A DNA stretch of 29,676 nucleotides from Phycisphaerales bacterium (GTDB taxonomy: Bacteria; Planctomycetota; Phycisphaerae; Phycisphaerales; SM1A02), in NCBI GenBank assembly GCA_018882625.1, contig VERO01000002.1:1-29676 (forward strand), given 5' to 3'. Below are positions 1 to 7,557 of this stretch, piece after piece. Position numbers and translations under genes: made by a program. Below the pieces are notes generated by a model. It did no database searches. It saw nothing but the letters and a program-made list of their open reading frames with translations, and was not told the DNA's origin. Every line of letters begins with the position of its first letter. Positions within the stretch are counted from its first letter, which is position 1.

Positions 1-317
1 ACCCAGGACCTCATCATGGCGCGCAGGGGATCGGCCATCGGTGCAGGGCAGATGCAGCGTCCGGTGCCGAGCTTCTGGAAGAAGCGCTGCGAGAAGTAGT
101 ACGGGAGCCCCGCGATGTGGTCCATGTGCGAGTGGCTGAGCGCGACTGTCGGCGCCGGAAGCACGGCCCTCGGGCAGAGACCGATATCAAATGCCACATC
201 AAGCTCGGGGACGTGGATCACCGACTGCTCGCCTGCCACCGAGATGCCCTGCACCCTGTACGGGGGCAGGTACAGGAAGCCCAGCTGGCCCTCTCTCTGT
301 GGTGGCTTCGGAACCAT
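1..317 (-). CDS. Metallo-beta-lactamase-fold hydrolase, RNase Z-like (3' part outside window)
   Basis: The first 105 codons of a minus-strand gene that runs off the left edge. Residues 62-67 read HSHMDH, the HxHxDH zinc-binding motif of the metallo-beta-lactamase fold, preceded by a hydrophobic strand (TVALS) and followed by IAGLPYY, as in RNase Z and related phosphodiesterases. The family either matures tRNA 3' ends or hydrolyses other phosphodiesters; without the rest of the protein the substrate cannot be decided. The ATG at 317 has no Shine-Dalgarno; TAGCAT lies 14 nt upstream and could be the -10 box of a short-leader transcript. The gene diverges from the diguanylate cyclase. Sure of the fold, unsure of the role. 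Confidence 0.8.
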   Translation of the reverse strand, partial: MVPKPPQREGQLGFLYLPPYRVQGISVAGEQSVIHVPELDVAFDIGLCPRAVLPAPTVALSHSHMDHIAGLPYYFSQRFFQKLGTGRCICPAPMADPLRAMMRSW

Positions 318-331
318 TGCGGGAAATCGCC

Positions 332-337
332 ATGCTA
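332..337 (-). promoter_or_regulatory. Candidate -10 hexamer of the MBL-fold hydrolase
   Basis: TAGCAT on the minus strand, 14 nt before the ATG at 317. It is the same TANNNT type seen before many genes here but farther away, implying a leader of about 7 nt. No clear -35 box. Confidence 0.35.
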
Positions 338-395
338 GCGGGGTTGCGCTTGCGCGCCCGGTCCCCGCAATCGACACTTGAGGTCAGAGTCCCTC

Positions 396-1313
396 ATGGG
401 CAGTGCAGACCTCCCGAAGCTTCTGGCGATCGATGACTCGGAGCTCATCCACCGGCTCCTCCGGTCGAGGCTGGCGTCCGAGAGGCTCGAGCTCCACTGC
501 GCGATGAGCGGCCGTGACGGTCTGCGCGCCGCGCGCGCGCTCAAGCCGGATGTGGTGCTTCTCGACGTCGACCTCGGCGACATGGACGGGTTCGACGTGC
601 TGGTGAGCCTCAAGGACAACCCGGAGACGCAGGACATCGCGGTGATCTTCGTCAGCGCAGGCACCGACACCGCAAGCAAGGTCCGCGGGCTCGACCTCGG
701 CGCGGTCGACTTCATCACCAAGCCATTCGACATCGTGGAGCTGAAGGCGCGCCTCAGGTCGGCGCTGCGCGTGCAGCACCTGATCCAGATGCTGGCGCAG
801 CGCGCCCAGATCGACGGTCTCACCGGCCTCTGGAACCGCACCTACTTCGACCGGCGGCTCAACGACGAGTTCAGCGAGGCGGTGCGCCACGGGCGGCCGC
901 TCTCTCTGGTGATCGTCGACATCGACAGCTTCAAGCAGACCAACGACCAGTACGGACACATGTTCGGCGACACGGTGCTCGAGCGCTTCGCGCAGATCCT
1001 CTCGAGCGGCCGCGCGAGCGACGTCGCATCCCGGTACGGCGGCGAGGAGTTCGGCATCATCCTGCCCAACATCACCGCCACCGAGGCGGCGGAGGTCGCG
1101 GAGCGCTACAGGGCGCAGCTCGAGGCGCTCACCTGGAGCGACCATCCCGGTCTCGTGGTCACCGGCAGCTTCGGCGTGTGCGACCTCGACCGGCTCGGTT
1201 CCCCCATGAGCGTGGACCGGCTGTTTGCGACCGCAGACGCCGCGCTCTACCGCGCGAAGCAGGAGGGCCGCAACCGGGTGGTGGTCGCTGAACCTGCGGT
1301 CAGCCGCGTATAA
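396..1313 (+). CDS. Response regulator with GGDEF diguanylate cyclase domain
   Basis: A 305-residue two-domain protein. Residues about 8-125 form a receiver domain: acidic pair D13-D14, phosphoacceptor D57 in LLDVDLG, switch serine in FVSAG and K109 in TKP. Residues about 135-300 form a GGDEF domain with the active-site variant GGEEF at 215-219, so it should make cyclic di-GMP from two GTP when phosphorylated. An RxxD inhibitory site (R206, D209) sits exactly five residues before GGEEF, which predicts product inhibition. This is the WspR/PleD-like architecture. An in-frame TTG at 378 could add six residues; the ATG at 396 fits the receiver fold better. No partner histidine kinase is in the window. 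A PilZ protein that could bind the product lies 2 kb downstream on the other strand. Confidence 0.93.
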   Translation: MGSADLPKLLAIDDSELIHRLLRSRLASERLELHCAMSGRDGLRAARALKPDVVLLDVDLGDMDGFDVLVSLKDNPETQDIAVIFVSAGTDTASKVRGLDLGAVDFITKPFDIVELKARLRSALRVQHLIQMLAQRAQIDGLTGLWNRTYFDRRLNDEFSEAVRHGRPLSLVIVDIDSFKQTNDQYGHMFGDTVLERFAQILSSGRASDVASRYGGEEFGIILPNITATEAAEVAERYRAQLEALTWSDHPGLVVTGSFGVCDLDRLGSPMSVDRLFATADAALYRAKQEGRNRVVVAEPAVSRV

Positions 1314-1314
1314 C
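1309..1314 (+). promoter_or_regulatory. Candidate leaderless -10 hexamer of recO
   Basis: TATAAC ends 8 nt before the recO ATG at 1323, placing transcription start at or next to the start codon. The hexamer contains the TAA stop codon (1311-1313) of the diguanylate cyclase gene. Confidence 0.5.
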
Positions 1315-1322
1315 GCGACGCC

Positions 1323-2036
1323 ATGCCGGTGAGGCACGACGAGGCGGTGTGCATCCGCCACTGGGACTACTCGGAGACGTCGCAGACCGTCGGTCTGTAC
1401 AGCCGCAGCTCAGGCCTGATGAGGGCGATCGCCAAGGGCGCGCGCCGTCCTCGGGGCCCCTTTGGCGGCGGCATCGACCTGCTCTCGCGCGGCGAGTTCG
1501 GCGCGATCGCCAGCGCCGGCAGCGAGCTGTCGAGCCTGGTCGAGTGGACGCTGCTCGAGACCTTCCCGCACCTGCGCATGTCGGTCGGCGCGAATAGGGT
1601 CGCCTACTACGCGGCCGACATGACCGGCCGCATGAGCGTGCTGCACGATCCGCATCCCGACCTCTACGACGCGCTGGTGCGCGTGCTCCGGGATGCAGGC
1701 GCTGGCGCGGCTGCGCTGCTCAGGTTCCAGTGGGTGCTGCTCAGCGAGAGCGGATGGCAGCCGCGGCTTGACCTGCACGGCGTGCCGCCTGATGGTGTGG
1801 TGGCGTTCGACCCGCGCGCGGGCGGCACTGTGGCCGGGAGCCCGGAGGGATCGTGGAAGGTTCGGGCGAGCACGATCGAGGCGATTCGCGGCGTCGCAGA
1901 GGACCTTCCGGTTCCCGCGGACGCCGGAACGCAGGCCGACCGCGCAAACCGGCTGCTCGCGGCATACCTCCGCGACATGCTGGGCACGGAGCCCGCCACG
2001 ATGACCATGCTCTTTGGCGCGCTCGCACGCTCCTAG
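1323..2036 (+). CDS. recO: DNA repair protein RecO
   Basis: A 237-residue RecO-family protein, the mediator that with RecR loads RecA on SSB-coated gaps and anneals single strands. The N-terminal OB-fold part is recognisable: an early strand with a hydrophobic start (AVCIRHWDYSETSQTVGLYS), then the basic segment AIAKGARRPRGPFGGGIDLL and the GEFGAI strand, typical of RecO. The C-terminal helical part lacks the four-cysteine zinc site found in Deinococcus-type RecO. Length is normal. It follows the diguanylate cyclase by 9 nt, but a TATAAC box over the junction suggests its own leaderless start. It probably works in general recombination repair and has no evident functional link to its neighbours. 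Confidence 0.88.
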   Translation: MPVRHDEAVCIRHWDYSETSQTVGLYSRSSGLMRAIAKGARRPRGPFGGGIDLLSRGEFGAIASAGSELSSLVEWTLLETFPHLRMSVGANRVAYYAADMTGRMSVLHDPHPDLYDALVRVLRDAGAGAAALLRFQWVLLSESGWQPRLDLHGVPPDGVVAFDPRAGGTVAGSPEGSWKVRASTIEAIRGVAEDLPVPADAGTQADRANRLLAAYLRDMLGTEPATMTMLFGALARS

Positions 2037-2039
2037 CAT
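2034..2039 (+). promoter_or_regulatory. Candidate leaderless -10 hexamer of the M16 peptidase
   Basis: TAGCAT ends 8 nt before the ATG at 2048. Its first three bases are the TAG stop codon of recO. No Shine-Dalgarno is present before the ATG. Confidence 0.5.
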
Positions 2040-2047
2040 CACGGCCC

Positions 2048-3268
2048 ATGCCCGTCACCTACAGGGAGACATTCCTGCCCAACGGACTGCGCGTCGCTGC
2101 GGAGGTCGACCCCGGTGCGCACACGGCTGCGGTCGGGGTGTTCGTGCGGACAGGCGCGCGCGACGAGCCCACGGAGCTCATGGGCGTGAGCCACTTCCTC
2201 GAGCACATGATGTTCAAGGGATCGGCCACACGCACCGCCACCGAGGTCAACGACTCCTTCAACGCCATCGGCGCCGACGCGAACGCATTCACCTCGAGCG
2301 AAATGACGGCGTACCACGCCCACGCGCTCCCCGAGCACATCGGGCGCTCGACATGCCTCGTGCTGGACCTGCTGCGCCCCGCACTGCGCCAGGCGGACTT
2401 CGACGAGGAGAAGGGCGTGATCCTCGAGGAGATCGCCATGTACGACGACAACCCCTTCTGGGTTGTGTACGAGCGCGCGATCGAGGCGTACTACAGGGGA
2501 CACCCGCTGGCGCACCGGGTGCTCGGCACGCGCGAGTCGATCACGGCGCTGACGCGCGAGCAGATGCACGGGTACTTCACGTCGAGGTACTCGCCAGGCA
2601 GCAGCGCGCTTGTTGCCGCGGGGCAGGTCGACTTCGACGGTCTCGTCGAGCTTGCGGCGCGCGAGACGTCGGCATGGGCGGGAGCGGGCCAGCGGCGCGT
2701 GGCAACGCCGCACCGTCCCGAGCCGTCGCGCTTCAGGCACCCCATGGAGAAGGCGATGCGCGCATACATGCTGCTGATGTGGCCAAGCGTGTCGGGCACG
2801 GATCCGGCCCGGTATGCGGCGTCGCTGTGCGCGCAGATCATGGGCGACAGCGGGGGATCGAGGCTGCACTGGTCGCTTGTCGAGCCGGGCATCGCGGAGG
2901 AGGCGGACGCCGGATTCGATGCCCGCGACGGGTCGGGCGAGTGCATCGTGTCGGTCGCGTGCGAGGTGGATGCGCTCGAGCGGGCCGAGGAGATCGTGCG
3001 CCGCGAGTGCGCCGGACTCCCCGGGTCGATCACCGAGGATGACCTCGCGCGCGCGAAGGCGAAGATCGCGACAGGCGTGGCGCTCGGTGGCGAGCGTCCG
3101 GCGGGCCGGATGCGCCGCCTTGGCGGGGTGCTGACGGTGCGCGGCAGCTACATGTCGCTCGAGGACGAGATGGCGATGATCGAGGCGCTCACGGTCCGGG
3201 ACCTTCGCGAGCACCTCGAGGCGTACCCCTACGAGCCAGCTGTGGTGGGCTGCGCAGTGCCGGCCTGA
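2048..3268 (+). CDS. M16 family zinc peptidase (HxxEH, catalytic chain)
   Basis: A 406-residue M16 protein, about the length of the two-domain M16B peptidases. The inverted zinc motif HFLEH is at residues 49-53, followed by MMFKGS, and the distal glutamate ligand falls in GVILEEIAMYDD near E127/E128. The N-terminal domain is therefore complete. The C-terminal domain keeps the fold (LCAQIMGDSGGSRLHWSLVE) but lacks the R...Y substrate-binding pair expected after it: where other members read REKRGLxYS, this has EPGIAEEADAG. A second M16 protein in the window (12863-14167) shows the reverse defect, so the two may form a heterodimer. No signal peptide is seen, so it probably acts in the cytoplasm. 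A longer open frame begins upstream inside recO, but the ATG at 2048 matches the usual start of the family. Confidence 0.92.
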   Translation: MPVTYRETFLPNGLRVAAEVDPGAHTAAVGVFVRTGARDEPTELMGVSHFLEHMMFKGSATRTATEVNDSFNAIGADANAFTSSEMTAYHAHALPEHIGRSTCLVLDLLRPALRQADFDEEKGVILEEIAMYDDNPFWVVYERAIEAYYRGHPLAHRVLGTRESITALTREQMHGYFTSRYSPGSSALVAAGQVDFDGLVELAARETSAWAGAGQRRVATPHRPEPSRFRHPMEKAMRAYMLLMWPSVSGTDPARYAASLCAQIMGDSGGSRLHWSLVEPGIAEEADAGFDARDGSGECIVSVACEVDALERAEEIVRRECAGLPGSITEDDLARAKAKIATGVALGGERPAGRMRRLGGVLTVRGSYMSLEDEMAMIEALTVRDLREHLEAYPYEPAVVGCAVPA

Positions 3269-3304
3269 GCGAACGCCCGGGGCCCAGCGGCCGCGCGCAT
3301 GCCG

Positions 3305-3655
3305 TCAGTCGACGCGCAGGAACCTCAGTCCGGCCTCATGGTGGTCGATGTCGCCGAGCAGGTTCCGCACCGGGCGGGACCATGCCACGACGAATGCATG
3401 GTCGAGCCTCACCTCCCCACGCGCGCCGGCAACTCGGCCTGTCGCGCCCTCGGGGAGTGAGGCGTGAGTCCGTAGCCGCAGGCCGTGTCCGCTGACGTCG
3501 AGCGCCTCGTGCGACCCTGGGTGTGACGGGTCATGGTGCCAGCGCACAGTGACCGGCATCGCGGTATGTGCTCGGCTGTCGAGGCGGCGTTCGTCGGCGA
3601 GCGCGGCTTCTGCGGCGCGGCGTAGCGCCGCTCGTACAGATGGAACTGGGTCCAT
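3305..3655 (-). CDS. PilZ domain protein, probable cyclic di-GMP receptor
   Basis: A 116-residue single-domain protein. The PilZ cyclic di-GMP signature is complete: R24-L-D-S-R28 matches RxxxR, D53-V-S-G-H-G58 matches DxSxxG, and the closing strand HEAGLRFL has the usual G.xF pattern. PilZ proteins change partner binding when they bind cyclic di-GMP; the output here is unknown. The ATG at 3655 has AAGAG 7 nt upstream; a GTG at 3661 would add two residues. It lies 114 nt downstream of lipA on the same strand, with a structured inverted repeat between them, so it may be the last gene of the lipoprotein-lipA unit or have its own promoter. It converges on the M16 gene. Confidence 0.8.
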   Translation of the reverse strand: MDPVPSVRAALRRAAEAALADERRLDSRAHTAMPVTVRWHHDPSHPGSHEALDVSGHGLRLRTHASLPEGATGRVAGARGEVRLDHAFVVAWSRPVRNLLGDIDHHEAGLRFLRVD

Positions 3656-3683
3656 GACCACACTCTTGGATGCGCGCAGGGCT

Positions 3684-3752
3684 GGGGCAAGCGAAACATG
3701 CGCCGATTGCGGCGCGAATATCGCGCGAAAACATGAAGCCCCGGCTTGCCCC
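3684..3752. repeat. Nested inverted repeat between lipA and the PilZ gene
   Basis: A 9-bp outer stem, GGGGCAAGC (3684-3692) with GCTTGCCCC (3744-3752), encloses two hairpins: GCGCCG (3700-3705) with CGGCGC (3710-3715), and GCGCGA (3712-3717) with TCGCGC (3721-3726). The two inner hairpins overlap by a few bases and are alternatives. It has no T-tract, so it is not a classic intrinsic terminator. It may stop or protect the lipA transcript or be a processed leader of the PilZ mRNA. It lacks the conserved T-loop bases of a tRNA. Confidence 0.5.
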
Positions 3753-3769
3753 TGACCGCATGCGCGGGA

Positions 3770-4783
3770 TCAGCGCCGCGCGAGCTGCCGCGCCTGCTCG
3801 TCGGCGCGGTAGGAGCTGCGCACGAGCGGCCCGCTCTCGCACACCGCAAAGCCGCGCGCAAGCGCCTCGGCCTTGAACATCGCGAACGTGTCGGGATGGA
3901 CCCAGCGGTCCACAGGCAGGTGGTTCCGCGTCGGCTGCAGGTACTGGCCGATGGTGAGCACGTCGCACCGGCTTGCCGCCTGCACATCGCGCATCAGCTC
4001 GAGCACCTCGTCGTCGCGCTCGCCGATCCCGACCATGATGCCGGTCTTCGTGACGAGCCCGCTGGCCTTGAACTGGCGCAGCACATCGAGCGAGCGCTCG
4101 TAGCGCGCCTGCGGGCGCACTGCGGGGTGCATGCGGCGCACAGTCTCCATGTTGTGGCTGATGATCTCGGGGCGCGCATCGCACACCGCCTGGATCGCGG
4201 CCTCGTCGCCGCAGAAGTCGCCCACGAGCACCTCGACGCTCATGCCCGGGCACGCGCGGTGCACGCGCTCGATCGTCTCGGCCCAGATCGCCGCCCCGCC
4301 GTCCGGCAGCTCGTCTCGGTTGACGCTCGTGATCACCACGTGATTGAGCTGCATCAGCGCGAGGCTCTCCGCCACGCGGCGCGGCTCGTCCGAGTCGAGC
4401 GTCGCAGGCCGTCCTGTCTTCACGTTGCAGAAGCCGCATGACCTCGTGCACGTGTCGCCGAGGATCATGATGGTGGCGCTGCCGCGGCTCCAGCACTCGC
4501 CCATGTTCGGGCACGAGGCCTCCTGGCAGACCGTGTGCAGGCGGTGCTCGTCGATGATCGCCTTGAGTCGGTGGTATCCCTCGCCGCCTGGCGCCTTCGC
4601 GCGGAGCCAGTCGGGCTTGCGCTGGGGCACCCGGTGGTGCACGCCGCCCTCCTGGTTGTTGAGCACGAAGGCCGAGAGCGGCACGATCGCGGGACCCGTC
4701 TGCCGTGCGGTGTCTCCACCGAGCGGGCGGGGGTGGCGTGCCACAGTGCGCTCGACCGATGACTGGTTCGGCACATGCGACAT
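3770..4783 (-). CDS. lipA: Lipoyl synthase (radical SAM)
   Basis: A 337-residue lipoyl synthase, which inserts two sulfurs into octanoyl groups on lipoyl carrier domains of 2-oxoacid dehydrogenases and the glycine cleavage system. The auxiliary cluster motif C86-x4-C91-x5-C97 (VCQEASCPNMGEC), the radical SAM motif C112-x3-C116-x2-C119 (CTRSCGFC), and the C-terminal RSSY at 322-325, whose serine ligates the auxiliary cluster, are all present. The start is fixed by AGGAG 7 nt before the ATG at 4783. That ATG overlaps the stop codon of the upstream lipoprotein gene by one base, so the two are translationally coupled. About 50 N-terminal residues before the core look unstructured. No lipB lies next to it in this window. 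Confidence 0.97.
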   Translation of the reverse strand: MSHVPNQSSVERTVARHPRPLGGDTARQTGPAIVPLSAFVLNNQEGGVHHRVPQRKPDWLRAKAPGGEGYHRLKAIIDEHRLHTVCQEASCPNMGECWSRGSATIMILGDTCTRSCGFCNVKTGRPATLDSDEPRRVAESLALMQLNHVVITSVNRDELPDGGAAIWAETIERVHRACPGMSVEVLVGDFCGDEAAIQAVCDARPEIISHNMETVRRMHPAVRPQARYERSLDVLRQFKASGLVTKTGIMVGIGERDDEVLELMRDVQAASRCDVLTIGQYLQPTRNHLPVDRWVHPDTFAMFKAEALARGFAVCESGPLVRSSYRADEQARQLARR

Positions 4784-5592
4784 CACGACGCTCCTCGCGC
4801 AGGGGCAGGCTTGACGAAGAACCGGTCGGGCACGAGCACGATGCGGCGGTCCTCGGCATCGACCAGCTCGAGCGTGCCGCCAAGCCACGTGAACTTCGGG
4901 AACTCGCTGCCCATGGAGTCGAGCCCGACGACGATCACGCCCTCGGTGACCTGCCACGTCCATGTCGCATCGGTGCTGGTGCCCTTCGACCACCCGCGGC
5001 ACCGACCATCGGGGCTGAACCAGATCCGGTCGTAGGTTGCGATCGCCGGATCGCTGCGGTCCGCATCGACTCGCCACATTCCGAAGACCGGTGCAGCGGC
5101 GACGTCCACGGGCACAGGCCTGAGCCGCGGTCGTCGACGCGCCGTCGGCGCAGCGCCAGAGGTGCCGCCATCCGGCGAACCTGCGGCATCCGGCGCAGCA
5201 TCAGACTCCGAGCGCGAGCTGGAGGCGGACGGGTCGGTCACCTTCCGCACGGCGCGGGAACGGGTGGGCGCAGGTCGCACAGGCGCGCTCTCGCCGGGCG
5301 TCAGCGCCACAGGCTCCGATCGGTCATCGTCCGTGGGCGCAGCAGCCTTCGCGGGGCGCGCCGCGGAGTCGGCGGACGGCCTCGGCGGCTCCGGGTAGTC
5401 CGAGACGATGTCGTCGTCACCGGTGTATCCAACGGCCTGTCCCGACCGCATGAGCGCTGCGGCAGCATCCTTGGTGTCAGGTCCGCGAGCGGCGGTCGCG
5501 TCGGCCACCGCGTTCGGGTCAGCCTTGGGTGCGCAGCCGGTTGCGCAGAGGAGCGCTGCAGCGAGTGCGCAGATGGATGCGGAGCGACGCAC
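4783..5592 (-). CDS. Lipoprotein of unknown function, upstream of and coupled to lipA
   Basis: A 269-residue exported protein. A short n-region (MRRS), a hydrophobic stretch and ATGC make a lipoprotein signal with the lipid-modified cysteine at C20. Residues about 25-165 are low-complexity, rich in Ala, Pro, Ser, Asp and Arg. The last 100 residues form a probable small beta domain (VFGMWRVDADRS...IWFSPDGRCRGWSKG...TWTWQVTEGVIVVGLDSMG...) that resembles lipocalin-like lipoprotein domains, but I cannot name a family. The start is a GTG at 5592 without Shine-Dalgarno; TACACT 9 nt upstream suggests a leaderless message. Its stop overlaps lipA by one base, though no functional link to lipoylation is evident. 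Confidence 0.82.
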   Translation of the reverse strand: MRRSASICALAAALLCATGCAPKADPNAVADATAARGPDTKDAAAALMRSGQAVGYTGDDDIVSDYPEPPRPSADSAARPAKAAAPTDDDRSEPVALTPGESAPVRPAPTRSRAVRKVTDPSASSSRSESDAAPDAAGSPDGGTSGAAPTARRRPRLRPVPVDVAAAPVFGMWRVDADRSDPAIATYDRIWFSPDGRCRGWSKGTSTDATWTWQVTEGVIVVGLDSMGSEFPKFTWLGGTLELVDAEDRRIVLVPDRFFVKPAPARGAS

Positions 5593-5601
5593 GGAACCGG
5601 A

Positions 5602-5607
5602 AGTGTA
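5602..5607 (-). promoter_or_regulatory. Candidate leaderless -10 hexamer of the lipoprotein-lipA unit
   Basis: TACACT on the minus strand ends 9 nt before the GTG at 5592. No -35 box is obvious. Confidence 0.45.
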
Positions 5608-5634
5608 GGGCGCACACCACCTCGGCCGGCATGG

Positions 5635-7515
5635 CTACGCGGCGATCGCAGGCGGAAGCGGCACGGCGAGCCGCTCTGCGATCGACCGGACGATGAAGAC
5701 CTCGTCATCCCGGACGTTGCCGTCATGCGTGGCGATGGTCACGCATGCCGACAGGAGCCGGCCGCGCTCGCTCGGCTTCAGCCCCCCAAGTGAGTCCAGC
5801 GCCTCCGACAGGGCATCGAGGGACCGCTGCGCGGGGTCGGGCAGGCGGCCTGCGGAGAGGCCGAGCGAGGCAAGGCCTGCGGCGAATGCCTGCACGGCAT
5901 GATCGGCATCCTTGCCTGTGGTGCACGCGACGAGCCCGAGCAGCGACACCACCGGTCCCTGCACGGAACGCAGCGTCACCCGGTCTGCGGTGGGGCGCGC
6001 GGACTCCGCCCGCAGCCGGTCCTCCACGCGGCTGCGCAGGATCTGCGCGACGGTCCACTCGTAGAGGTCGATGCGCGAGTCTGTGCGCATGATGCCCGAG
6101 ACGATCCCGCGGAACGACTGGTACTCGTGGAGCGGCAGCGCGACGAGCGCGCTGCACGCCATCTCCACCAGCGCGAGCCGGTGGCGTGCGGGCACGCTCC
6201 TCATGCTGGCGATCATCTCACGGCACTCGTCGGCGGCTGCCGGATCGCTGCTGCTGATCGCGTGCAGCCTCGCCTCGACGGACTCGTCATGGCCCGCGAG
6301 GAGCGACGCGTACACCACGGCACGTGCACCCATCGGGTCGTGCGCCGCAGCCCGCAGCAGGTTCGGGGTGCGCTCGAGCGCCTCATGCACCGCATCGATG
6401 CGCACGCGGTCGACGGAACCGACGCCGGAAAGCGCCTGCACCAGCCCCGCAGCCGCGGCGCCCGCGGGCACGGATGCGCCCGGCACTCGAGCGGCAGGCG
6501 CTGCGCCAGCACCAGAACCTGCGGCGGCGCGCGGTGCGCGGCTCGGCGCCTCGGGCAGCACGCCACCAGCCATCGTCTCGATGCGCCTGATGCGCTCGTT
6601 CAGCGGTGGATGGCTCGCCATCCACGTCCTCACGCCCTCCGTGAAGAAGAAGTGGTTGAACTGGCTCGCCTGCGGGATCGCCAGCGTCGGGTCGTGCAGG
6701 CGCGCGATCTTGCGCAGCGCACCGGCGATGCCGGCAGGGTTGCGCGTGTACTGCACGGCGGTCGCGTCCGCGAGGAACTCGCGCTGCCTGCTGATCGCAG
6801 CCTGCATGATCCGGCCGAAGAAGGTGCCGATGGCGCCGATCGCCGCCAGCGCCAGCCCGAAGAGCGCGATGCCTGCGGCGCCGTTGTTCTTGCGGCTGCC
6901 CCCGCGCGGCGCCGATCGCAGCAGGATGTAGCCGACGTACCCGAGCGCCATCATCCCGAAGATCGCCGCCATCGCACGCAGGTTGATGCGCATGTCGCCG
7001 TGGAACACATGGCTGAACTCGTGCGCCATCACGCCCTCGAGCTCGTCGCGGCTGAGCTGCTCGATGGCGCCGGTGGTGATCCCGAGCGCCGCGTCGCGGA
7101 TCGTCGTGCCTGCGGCGAATGCGTTGATCGACGGGTCCTGGATCAGGAAGACCGGAGGCACCGGCATGCCGCTGGCGATCGCCATCTCCTCGACGACGTT
7201 CATCACCTTGCGCTCGTCCGGGTCGCGCGTCGCCGGATCGATGCGCACGCCGCCGAGCGCCTGGGCCACCTTCGATCCGTGGCCGCCAAGCGTGACGTAC
7301 TTCCAGAGCGCAGGCAGCACGGTGACCGCGCCGATCGCCAGGAATGTCCCGCCGATCACCGCAGGATCCATTATCGCCTTGCTGCGGCCCTGGAGCAGGA
7401 TGGCCGTCGCCAGCCACGCCACCGCGAAGATGGCCACCATGCCCATCGCGAAGAACACGCCGAGGATCCATGTCCTCGACTGCGCCTTGTCCTGCTGCTC
7501 GAAGAAGGATGCCAT
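5635..7515 (-). CDS. M48 family membrane metalloprotease with extra C-terminal domain
   Basis: A 626-residue HtpX-like protein. Residues 15-70 hold two membrane segments; HEFSH at 165-169 is the zinc-binding, catalytic motif, and E246 in REFLADA is the third ligand; two more hydrophobic segments lie near 183-200 and 212-235. Ordinary HtpX ends near residue 300. Here about 300 residues follow: an Ala/Pro/Gly linker (about 335-375) and a helical region whose end (LLSACVTIATHDGNVRDDEVFIV...LAVPLPP) resembles a TerB-like domain. The start ATG at 7515 has GGAG 8 nt upstream. It sits 42 nt after the lemA gene on the same strand, the pairing common for this type of M48 protein, so it probably acts with LemA in membrane protein quality control. 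Confidence 0.92.
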   Translation of the reverse strand: MASFFEQQDKAQSRTWILGVFFAMGMVAIFAVAWLATAILLQGRSKAIMDPAVIGGTFLAIGAVTVLPALWKYVTLGGHGSKVAQALGGVRIDPATRDPDERKVMNVVEEMAIASGMPVPPVFLIQDPSINAFAAGTTIRDAALGITTGAIEQLSRDELEGVMAHEFSHVFHGDMRINLRAMAAIFGMMALGYVGYILLRSAPRGGSRKNNGAAGIALFGLALAAIGAIGTFFGRIMQAAISRQREFLADATAVQYTRNPAGIAGALRKIARLHDPTLAIPQASQFNHFFFTEGVRTWMASHPPLNERIRRIETMAGGVLPEAPSRAPRAAAGSGAGAAPAARVPGASVPAGAAAAGLVQALSGVGSVDRVRIDAVHEALERTPNLLRAAAHDPMGARAVVYASLLAGHDESVEARLHAISSSDPAAADECREMIASMRSVPARHRLALVEMACSALVALPLHEYQSFRGIVSGIMRTDSRIDLYEWTVAQILRSRVEDRLRAESARPTADRVTLRSVQGPVVSLLGLVACTTGKDADHAVQAFAAGLASLGLSAGRLPDPAQRSLDALSEALDSLGGLKPSERGRLLSACVTIATHDGNVRDDEVFIVRSIAERLAVPLPPAIAA

Positions 7516-7557
7516 CGCTGGGTCTCCGGACCGCCTACGCGCCGCCGGGTGCACCGA

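Noticed and set aside
3684..3752. tRNA-like fold between lipA and PilZ gene
   Set aside because: The outer stem is 9 bp, there is no T-loop TTC sequence, no recognisable anticodon arm and no CCA-like end.
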